This document shows, piece after piece, positions 55,643 to 64,000 of a DNA stretch of 64,000 nucleotides. Every line of letters starts with the position of its first letter. Positions within the stretch are counted from its first letter, which is position 1. Both the position numbers and the translations under genes were made by a program. The DNA lies in assembly GCA_030180135.1 (NCBI GenBank), contig CM058230.1:21536067-21600066 (forward strand). The letters are read 5' to 3'. Under the pieces are notes generated by a model. That model had not been told where the DNA came from. It did no database searches and worked only from the letters and a program-made list of their open reading frames with translations. Origin of the DNA: Orychophragmus violaceus (Eukaryota; Streptophyta; Magnoliopsida; Brassicales; Brassicaceae).

Positions 55643-56856
55643 AACGCGTCTGTTTATGCCGTTTCACCCAATTAAACTTTTATATTTTTGTTATTTTTTG
55701 CGTAAACTTGGTTAATATTATTTATAACTATGACTTACTTTTCGGTTACATTATCCACCAATACATCAAACTATCCACCCAGTATTAATTTACCCTTTCG
55801 TCTATCCACTAAACTTTTGAAATGCCTATAAATCTTGGAAATCTTACAAAATATATTCATGTACATATACTCATTTTTACATGTCTCAAATCCCCAACTT
55901 TAAACCCCTCAACCCAGCTTCTCGTGACGCTGACTCTTCAAACCGTCATCATTTCTGTGTCTCGTCAAATCACTTTTACGACTTCCAACACGTCATTATA
56001 ACTGACTCCAATTTTATAATATACTTTCTCTCTCGCCATTCCAGCCAATCTTATCGACCAGTGTACCTCCAATTCGATCAATCAAATCATCTGACGTCTA
56101 CCTCACGAAACTATCCATGAATCTGTACTTTTTTTGTCTTTCATTTAACCTTTTTGCAAGTTAAAAAAATAAAATCAAATACCTACGTTAATATCACAGT
56201 CCTCGAGCCTACAACATTTACCCCCGTCATTATTACCCTCTACTACAGTCAATAACAAGGAAACCAATTAATTACTTCTTTCTTTAATAAATCAAAACTC
56301 TCGCCGTATAATCTTCCCAAAATATGGATACGTTGCTCTTATTACCCTCCACGCTATCCATTTGTTTTACTCTACATTATCCCCTATTTTCATATATTAT
56401 ATCCCCATCCATTATTTACATGCAAATAGTAATATCAACAAGTCCAACGTCTATCAACGCACTTTCTTGGTTCAAACATGTAATATGCTAGCCACATAGC
56501 TCTCAGTTATTAACTATCTATATCGTCCCTATATCTATTTCATTTATCATTTTAAGTCCAACGTCAATTCATACATTCAGCAAAATCGATATCCGTCTTA
56601 ATTTCCATATTTACCAATTCTTACATATTGCTATGTATGAATCCATAACTTCATATCACCTGTCCACCCACACTTATCTTCAATTTGTCTATCCACCCAT
56701 ATTTGAATTGATACCTATCAAAATAGGAACACGTAATTTATGTTATCACACGTAAACCAAATACTTCAAGTTCGGAAAGACAAACAAATCCTCACGTCTC
56801 AAACACATAACTCACAATCCATGAATGTTACAAATCACACAGAATAGATAAAAAGT
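55643..56856. other. MULE intergenic region between the convergent gene blocks, TATCCA-rich
   Basis: There is no recognised gene. One 79-codon frame (55881-56120, MSQIPNFKPLNPASRDADSS) follows a possible TATA region, but nothing in it is familiar. TATCCA/TGGATA stands near 55751, 55770, 55802, 56112, 56323, 56353 and 56693. Confidence 0.5.
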
Positions 56857-59800
56857 TCATTCGTAAATTTGTGGTACTATCCACTTCTTATATATCTCCA
56901 TGGCATACTCCTGCCTAAACTGGTCCACAAATTCATCTGTCATCGCTTCTATTCCATCTGATCTAGCTAGGGCATTCAGCTCAAGAAACTTCATTGTTAC
57001 AGGTCCGCAATCACCTACTCGATCATTCGTGTACACTGTCTGTAAACGACTCCATGAATACGGCGGTAAATTCCCTTTCAGTTCCTGTTTCCCCGGCTTC
57101 GTTTTCTCCCTTGGCTTCATACTGTTACTCTCTGGGTCGAGTTTGAAGAATGCCTCCACAATGTAAGGAATCATTTCAACAATTGGCGCAATGTTTGTAC
57201 CAGCTTTGGCACCACTGTTATGGATTGGCAACTGGTCTAGTAGTTCAACGGTCTCTAAATCTAAATTAATAACAACCCCAACCCAGTGATCGCCGTCCCA
57301 ATTCATGAGAACGTAAGCTGTTGAGACATCTTCAAACCACCTAGCCTTTGCCCGGCCGTGCGTCCACTCCCCGTATACATACTCCTTCATGCGTTCGTCC
57401 CAATGGTACTCTCGCGGGTTTTTTGACTTCATAAAGCTCCTATGTCGCCCTTGCAAATGGTTGGAAAACCAAGGTGGAAGGAAAACCACCCTCTCCGTTG
57501 CGAAGTACCTAGCATGTTTCAAGTATATGTATTCTCCAAGTACCTGCATATGCTGAAGTACCCAGATACCATACATGTTACTCTTCTATTCCATTATATT
57601 TAACAAACTTTCAAAATTCTTACTGTTGTGTTCAAAAACTTCTTCGGCTCAGCAATGTCAAGCAAGAATTGGTTATTGATAGCCACCTCCCCAAACATCA
57701 AGTTCTTCAGATCGTATTTCCTACAAATTGCACGGCATGTAAGTACATCTATCATACTATCATTTTCTATAAGCACAGTAATTTATTACCTCGTTGGGAA
57801 TAGCTTCAGCGTTTCTTCCCAGGTGTCCTTGTGCTCAAAATACATATCTTCGCTTTCCCTTAACCCTACAAATACCCGAGCCAGCTCAATCTCATCATTC
57901 GATGGACTTTCTTTAACACGCTTTGGTGGGGGAGAAGAATCGCTTAGGTCAACCGGTTCTTCAGATCTACCACTCAATATTTTCATTTTCCCCGCCTTCT
58001 TTTTGCGTCCGTGGTTCTTATTTTTAGGCTTGTTCCTTGTTAAGCTAACTCCTTCATTAAAGGGTACACCTACTGTTTCCTGTCACACCCATAAATTAAT
58101 TTATTTACTCTGTAGTCCAAATTTCTTATAAACATTTACTAAACTACCTTCGATGGTTCCTTTGTCGTCTGTCCATCTACCTTTTTTTCTCCTTAACGGA
58201 ACTGTCCACCTTGCCTTCCATGGGTATCTCCTCATCTTTTTGTTCACAGACAACTTCGGACTCTCTTCCCGTTGCATGTTCTTCACCACACACAGACTTC
58301 GGTCCATCTATCATTCTTCCGAGATCGCAGGAGATGGATACTCCCTCCTTATTTCCTTCAACATGAGTCCCTGGATCGCTCTGCCCCAAAAAAATACACT
58401 AACCTTGTTATTCCCTTTAAGATGAACATTTATACAAAAACTTATCTTCAACAGCTTTTATAAAGCGAGACAAACCTCAAACGCAGTACACACTTCATCG
58501 TCAGTGGATACTTTCTTACTATCTTTCTCCAGTTCTCCATCTCCCGTGGAATCCTGACTTAATGAACTCTCAATTTGGCTTTGCATCTGTCCATTTGTTT
58601 GTTTAAGCCCGGCAGCAGCATTATCACTTTTGTTTCCAATGGATGCACCGTCAATTATTTCTTCACGCTCTTCTTTATTAACCTGCCAAACATCCATACA
58701 AAACTTATATCAACCAAATCTAGCTAATGGATAATACTCCAATTAATCCAAGGTTTCAAAGGTATCCATAAAGGTAGTACACACTTCACTATCCATCGAC
58801 ACTCTCTCGCCAGCTAACTCCTCTTGTCCTTCTTCGTCATTGACCATGGAAATATTCACTGCGATTTCCATGCGTATGTCATCAGATTTTGTTTGCAATG
58901 GAAGCTCCGAGTCCTTCTGTACCTTAAAGTAGCCAACGTATCCATAAATATCAAACTACTTAAAGCATGCAATCGTCTCCATAATTAACTGATGCTGAAT
59001 GACTTCCCTTTCTTCTGTATCACAAATTTCACTCTTGGCCAACACGTCGCCTTCATATCCCTCCACAGGGCTGCCTGTTTTGGACTCGCCATGCTAAATC
59101 CCAAAGATTTAAGACCACCGCAAAGTAAACATTATGTACAATTAGTCAAATACCATAACTTATGGATGCAAACTCAGCATATAAGCATATCACCTGGTTT
59201 GATGGATCAACATAGCACTGTTTACAACCCCCCCTTTTCCTAGGTTTTCTAAACTTTGAGCTGCATACAAAACATCTTTCGAGTGCTTTTCCTCCTCCCC
59301 ATCTTTGATCATTCCCATATGCTGCATCGCCCTACCAACAATTGATTCATCCCTTGTTTTACAAGGATCAATTGTGTCATCCAGCTGAGTACAAAAGTTG
59401 CCAATGTTAAATTCAGATCCCAGATTTTCTTGATCGAAAAAAGTTTCATCAACACTGTTGATAACTTGAGAAATAATAGAATTTACATTATCCCGATTAG
59501 TGCCCTCGTCTGTCGCATGACTTCCAACACCTTGATCACCAACTCCAGTATTCTCCGCCCCTTTGGAATTACATTTATCCTTCTTCCCCTTTTCTCTTTC
59601 ACCTAAGAAAATTCTCTTCATCCCTGTCAACGTACACTTCTGCCCTGGGCTGTTCAGACGTTTGATTCCACGCAACCTACAATCCTTTGACGTCTTTCTT
59701 CGCTTCAACCACGCCACCTCTTTTTCCAAATTCTCGATTTTCTTCTCCACCCAACTCTTGAATTTATCATTACCAACAGAACTTCTCTATTATACTTCCA

Positions 59801-61110
59801 TATTCAATAGCAAGTAACGGTAGCTTTCTCTTCTTGTTCTCCCCAACAGTCTTTGATACGTGTTCAATGCCATCTTCAATAGCGAGTAATGAAGGTTTTC
59901 TTTTCTTTTTGTTCTCTACAATAGCCTTTCGGACGTATTTAATCAGCTTCTGCGAAGAATCTCCCCCAGGCCACTCCTCCTTCTTAAAGTTGTGATCACT
60001 ATCCACCAGATTTTCAAGATACACCAACTTCTTATCTTTAATCTCGTCTATCCACTCCCCCCAGCCCTCTCCAAATGGTCCCATTGGTTTTAAATACGGT
60101 ACCACTTTTACCTGTACATAGAAAAATACCACATATGTATGGATACACGGATGTTTTTTAATATTCACAATAAGGAACTACACATACCTCAGATCCAAAC
60201 TCTACGTCTATTACAGTCTCACTACTAATCCAGTTGTTTTTCGGAATCCTTTCGAAAGAAGTATCCATGAAGCTCATAGTTGATTCATGGTCAGGCATCC
60301 TCTCCAAGAATCCGGGAATACATCGGAAAACTAGAAGTTGGAATGCAAGCGGGAATCCATAGACGACCTTTGTTTGCTGCTGCAGCTGAGTTCTGAATGT
60401 TTTAACCGGATCTTCACCAATTTTTCCCGTTCTCGGGCCAGGTTTCATTGAATTAATTGTTTTAAGAAACGACATTCTTCCCCATGGATAGCTCAAAAAA
60501 TTATCAACATCGCTGAGCATCTCAACAAACTCCGGCGTTGCTTTTGCAACCTGGTTGCTACAAATAAGCACTCCATCAACAATACATATCAGCGCAAGCT
60601 TCAACCTTTTTGTTCCATCCATGTCTCTATCCTCAAGCATTTGAAGTATGTCTGAAATCTTAACCCCTTGGTCCCCCTTCTTAATGGTCTTACTCATCTG
60701 TCCAAATAAATCTTCCCATTCCGAAGTACTTTTCACCACCACTATACTCCGATCTTCTGGGTCTTCTTCTTCCGGGAACTCGCAACAATTTAAGCCTGTT
60801 ATCATTCCAAACTCAACTAATGAGAATCGCAGTGGTTGCCTGCAAAAACTGTACTCAACTCGTACTTCTTTTTTGTAATTAGTTGTCTCCCCAGTAGCCC
60901 ATGTATCAATTTCCCTGAAATTGAACACTGCTTGACCGGGAGCCTAAACAAATCTCCAAAACTAGAATCCCGTAATCTCTCCCACTCCGGCGTATCCTTC
61001 AATAGCTGCCAAACTTTGTTTAGTATCTCCGGTTTCGAGTATATATTCAGTCTACCATCTGGATATCGATCTGTTTTGTACAATCTGCTCGGTAGTTCTT
61101 TGTCTACCAT
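56857..61110 (-). pseudogene. DUF1985-Ulp1 (C48 cysteine protease) gene of the MULE, frame-shifted
   Basis: Ulp1 proteases cleave SUMO or related modifiers; such genes are common in Kaonashi/VANDAL-type MULEs. The gene starts at 61110 (MVDKELPSRLYKTDRYPDGR). A 1-base loss near 60933 shifts the frame before the DUF1985 domain (YSFCRQPLRFSLVEFGMITG, NFLSYPWGRMSFLKTI; 60188-60928). A 76-bp intron (60112-60187) is clean. A lysine-rich linker, a coiled coil (KIENLEKEVAWLKRRK, near 59710-59750) and an acidic region follow, with one more frame change near 59790. The C48 domain lies at 57770-56857, preceded by NNQFLLDIAEPKKFL. Its catalytic set is present: His in DGDHWVGVVINL, Asp in ELLDQLP and Cys in GDCGPVTMKFLE. 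The protease core looks intact although the full chain is broken. Confidence 0.8.
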
Positions 61111-61498
61111 TGCCTGAAAAATACAAAATCAATTGCAGTAGCTTCATTCTCAGATTGGGGGTCGAAACAAAATTGATTATTTCTAATGAAGTCTAGCTTA
61201 CCTTACTGTTGCTGTAGAAGAGAGAAGCTCGTAAGAGAGAAGATCGAAAGAGACAACTTTTTTTTTTCCCCTTTTTGTTTTACCCTAAATTAAAAGCATC
61301 TGATAAATTATTAAATTACCCCAACTATAAAATTTCTAGTTAGCAAATGAGTAATTGCTAAGGTCATTTAGTCATAAGGGCATTTTTGACTTTTCATTGT
61401 CTCTCTCATCAAAAAAAAATACACAATTGAACAAACATTTAAGAAGATACCAATTTACAAGAAAAAGATATAAAAGATACATTCAGTACAATTCACCC

Positions 61499-61508
61499 TA
61501 CATAGTAC
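61499..61508 (+). repeat. Right 10-bp target-site duplication of the MULE
   Basis: tacatagtac, immediately after the right terminus attcaccc. Confidence 0.85.
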
Positions 61509-61817
61509 ACCAGAACTTGAAACCGTTTTCTTTCCCTCATTCTTTGATAAAAGAATTGTTTGAGACATGACTGAGAAAAAGGAAAATTCAAAACCCAAGA
61601 ACAAACAGAGGATATGTGTTTTGTGATGGAGTTTTGCCGAACTCATTAAGCCATTTAAATAGTATGTTAACCTCATAAACCTTTTGTCTATTGACCGTAA
61701 CTCAAAAAACCAAACATAAATTCCAAAGATCCTATCCAATCTCATACACCACCCAATCTTTTCAAACATTATAGCAAAGAAAATCACCAAAAAAATGAGA
61801 ATCTCAGAACCATATAA
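61509..61817. other. Spacer between the MULE and the Helitron-like repeats
   Basis: AT-rich, no gene. Probably NYN intron or the unrecognised 3' portion of a Helitron. Confidence 0.35.
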
Positions 61818-62659
61818 TGCTTTCGATATGTATACACCATATTTAAATATTTCATCTCCCATAACCCACACTAAGTGAAAACAACCTATTATGGCACACC
61901 AGGACTGGTCGTTTGTCCGTAAACATGATTCCTCTCCTGAACCAAAGAGATCCGCATATATCTCTGTCAGCTGATCGAGACAATCCTTTCCCTAAATTGT
62001 TGCACCGTGGATTTCCTTTAGAGTAGGCGATCTGCAGAAACAGACCCAATCGAGGCAGATCTCTTTCAGATCGATTCACAATCTCACACCAGCCAAAATT
62101 TAAAACCCCAAAAACCCAGATCATAAACTTCCATTGAGATTTTCCATTGAGTTGGTTCGATCTCAAGATCGTGTATATATTTTCCCATCATGTGTCTCTG
62201 AAACCGCGTAGATAACCCAAAATCAACCACCAAAAAGCCATAGATAGGCAACAAAAAATCGTTGAATGAATCCATCTGTATGATTCGAATTGGAAATCCT
62301 CATGAAAAATCAAACCCTAGAATGCAATCACCATCGACGTCGCCATTCATTTCATTGTTTTTTCATTCGGTAGATTATGTATTTTATAAAATTTTAATCA
62401 TCAAGTTTGGTTTGTTAGAAAAATAAGGAATATCGAATCTTTTTAATATTGTTTAAGATATTTTTAAATCAATTCAATACAGTTTTGTTAGTCACATTTA
62501 GTGATATGGTAACTTTTTTATGGTAAAGGCCAGTTTTTTTAATACTATTATGCTCTTATTAAAATAAAAACAAAAACAAAAAAGTTAGTGGCATTCTCTG
62601 TAATAAAATGAATAAGAAAGAGCATTTTTTGTTTTGTACTGCTGCTTTAATAGTATAGA
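61818..62659 (-). mobile_element. Helitron-like segment, tandem unit 1
   Basis: Read on the minus strand from 62659 the unit begins TCTATACTATTAAAGCAG, the 5' start typical of Brassicaceae non-autonomous Helitrons, flanked by T on the plus side. It holds short frames (for example MDSFNDFLLPIYGFLVVDFG) that look like captured host exons but that I cannot assign. A 3' CTRR end with hairpin was not found. It lacks a 40-bp segment present in unit 2. Confidence 0.5.
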
Positions 62660-63541
62660 TGCTTTCGATATGTATACACCATATTTAAATATTTCATCTC
62701 TCATAACCCACACTAAGTGAAAACAACCTATTGAAATCAAATCCAGCGTAAGGTTAATGAGAAAATTCCGATATGGCACACCTGGACTGGTCGTTTGTCC
62801 GTAAACATGATTCCTCTCCTGAACCAAGGAGATCCGCATATATCTCTGTCAGCTGAATCGAGACAATCCTTTCCCTAAATTGTTGCACCGTGGATTTCCT
62901 TTAGAGAAGGCGATCTGCAGAAACAGACCCAATCGAGTCAGATCTCTTTCAGATCGATTCGCAATCTCACACCAGCCAAAATTTAAAACCCCAAAAACCC
63001 AGATCATAAACTTCCATTGAGATTTTCCATTGAGTTGGTTCGATCTCAAGATCGTGTATATATTTTCCCATCATGTGTCTCTGAAACCGCGTAGATAACC
63101 CAAAATCAACCACCAAAAAGCCATAGATAGGCAAGAAAAAATCGTTGAATGAATCCATCCGTATGATTCGAATTGGAAATCCTCATGAAAAATCAAACCC
63201 TAGAATGCAATCAGCATCGACGTCGCCATTCACTCCATTGTTTTTTCATTCGGTAGATTATGTATTTTATAAAATTTTAATCATCAAGTTTGGTTTGTTA
63301 GAAAATAAGGTATATCGAGTCTTTTTAATATTGTTTAAGATATTTTTAAATCAATTCAATACAGTTTTGTTAGTCACTTTTAGTGATATCGTAATTTTTT
63401 TATGGTAAAGGCCAGTTTTTTTAATACTATTATGCCCTTATTAAAATAAAAACAAAAACAAAAAAGTTAGTGGCATTCTTTGTAATAAAATGAATAAGAA
63501 AGAGCATTTTTTGTTTTGTACTACTGCTTTAATAGTATAGA
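62660..63541 (-). mobile_element. Helitron-like segment, tandem unit 2
   Basis: A near-identical direct copy of unit 1 (about 880 bp). It again ends on the plus side with the inverse of TCTATACTATTAAAGCAG, at 63541, 25 bp before the NYN exon 2 acceptor. The extra 40 bp at about 62731-62771 (gaaatcaaatccagcg...) is missing in unit 1. Confidence 0.5.
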
Positions 63542-63566
63542 TAGATGGGTGTTTAATTTCACACAG

Positions 63567-64000
63567 GTGGGAAGAACAGTGTGGATAGATCTCTGATTAC
63601 AGATCTAATGTGTTGGGTTACTCAGAATCCACCTCATGCTCATCTCTTCCTCATATCTAGCGACAGAGCTTTCGCTAGCGTCTTACACAATTGAGGATGA
63701 GCAATTACAACATTTTGCTCGCTAGCTACGAAGAAACGACTCCTGGTGTGATGTGCAGCGCTGCTTCGATCATGTGGGATTGGAATGCTTTAGTTAGAGG
63801 AAACAATTCCATCGGTAAATACTTTAACCAGCCACCGGATAGTCCATATAACTCTTAGTATGGTCACTATAAAACTCCTCTTCTTGACCCATTTGCCACG
63901 ACCAAGCAACCATCTTGCACCAGTGTGAAGGCCCAAGAGTTGCAGGAATCGAGTTCAAATCCCAATATAGGCTCTTTTACGGTTTGTCGTCCTATCCCAG
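63567..64000 (+). pseudogene. Exon 2 of the NYN-domain gene, frame-shifted and truncated by the window end
   Basis: Begins GKNSVDRSLITDLMCWVTQ, continuing exon 1, then AHLFLISSDRAFASVLH. The family usually has DRDF here, so a metal-binding aspartate has become alanine. After CACAA one base is missing and the frame changes. It then reads MSNYNILLASYEETTPGV and SIMWDWNALVRGNNSIGKYF up to a TAG at about 63857, after which the same frame goes on (YGHYKTPLLDPFATTKQPS). Three defects in 300 bp show that the gene is dead. The rest lies beyond the window. Confidence 0.85.

Larger units (their letters stand above)
45572..61498. mobile_element. 15.9-kb Mutator-like element (MULE) with transposase, Ulp1 protease and a duplicated accessory cassette
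   Basis: A 10-bp target duplication TACATAGTAC flanks the element (45562-45571, 61499-61508). Its ends form degenerate inverted repeats: about 20 of 28 positions agree between GGATTAATTGCACCC... and the inverse of the right end GGGTGAATTGTACTG.... The plus strand carries the transposase and two copies of a GRF-zinc-finger gene followed by an F-box-like gene. The minus strand carries one more F-box-like gene and a DUF1985-Ulp1 gene. Weak ends, Ulp1 and large size are typical of VANDAL/Kaonashi-type MULEs of Brassicaceae. That assignment is by domain content only. Confidence 0.88.
44150..63566 (+). other. 19.4-kb intron of the NYN pseudogene, filled by transposons
   Basis: The donor is CAAG-GTCCAT (44150) and the acceptor TTTCACACAG (63566). 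Joining the flanks gives THVRQG-GKNSVDRSL, the normal reading of the family. Inside lie a Tourist-like MITE, a 15.9-kb MULE and a Helitron-like tandem repeat. Sequence outside them (44150-44549, 45243-45561, 61509-61817) is AT-rich and looks like plain intron. Confidence 0.82.

Noticed and set aside
55881..56120. 79-residue frame downstream of the second F-box-like gene
   Set aside because: Ser/His/Asn-rich without a motif I know. A small gene cannot be excluded, but nothing supports it beyond being open.
61852..63158. Frames MRSNQLNGKSQW... and MDSFNDFFLP... in the tandem repeats
   Set aside because: They occur in both repeat units and resemble captured untranslated leader or exon pieces; I cannot link them to a protein.

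Overview
This is plant nuclear DNA, almost certainly from a Brassicaceae species. The window is built of plant transposable elements (CACTA, Copia, Athila-type Gypsy, a LINE with DUF4283/zinc-knuckle ORF1, a MULE with DUF1985-Ulp1, a Tourist-like MITE, Helitron-like ends). The only host genes recognised are a broken NYN-domain gene and fragments of SHMT and SYP7-type syntaxin genes that read like Arabidopsis relatives. The setting looks like nested, pericentromere-type heterochromatin. I see no rRNA or tRNA gene, no CRISPR array and no bacterial operon.

Layout. 1-5029: right part of a CACTA element (CACTA-1, minus strand) with a TNP2 transposase broken by one stop. 5033-20628: a second, decayed CACTA (CACTA-2, minus strand) with TNP2 and TNP1-like genes, split by a complete Copia element (11738-18559; two 681-bp LTRs, 5-bp target duplication AAAGA). 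21011-43530: one LINE (about 5.8 kb of its own sequence, 19-bp target duplication), opened by three later insertions: Athila-type element A (23442-31116), Athila-type element B (33143-39847) and a 2.3-kb Pack-CACTA (40146-42442) carrying pieces of a serine hydroxymethyltransferase gene and a SYP7-family syntaxin gene. 43747-64000: an NYN-nuclease-like gene, now a pseudogene, whose exons 1 and 2 lie 19.4 kb apart. That intron holds a Tourist-like MITE (44553-45239), a 15.9-kb MULE (45572-61498; 10-bp target duplication, about 28-bp degenerate TIRs) and a tandemly repeated Helitron-like segment (61818-63541).

How the parts work together. The MULE is the richest unit. It carries a MURA-type transposase with a C-terminal zinc knuckle, a two-copy cassette of GRF-zinc-finger gene plus F-box-like gene, another F-box-like gene on the other strand, and a DUF1985-Ulp1 protease gene. 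Its non-coding parts are crowded with the hexamer TATCCA/TGGATA. This recalls the VANDAL MULEs of Arabidopsis, whose VANC proteins recognise short motifs repeated in their own element.

A second unexplained signal is a paired palindrome: two roughly 15-bp CGATCG-centred palindromes, centres 20-21 bp apart. It recurs at least 25 times, and only inside the three LTR retrotransposons (one Copia, two Athila-type), in LTRs, leaders, 3' regions and coding sequence.

None of the LTR elements has a complete pol, although the Copia LTRs differ at only two positions. They were therefore probably mobilised in trans. All statements on homology come from reading the translated sequence without database searches.
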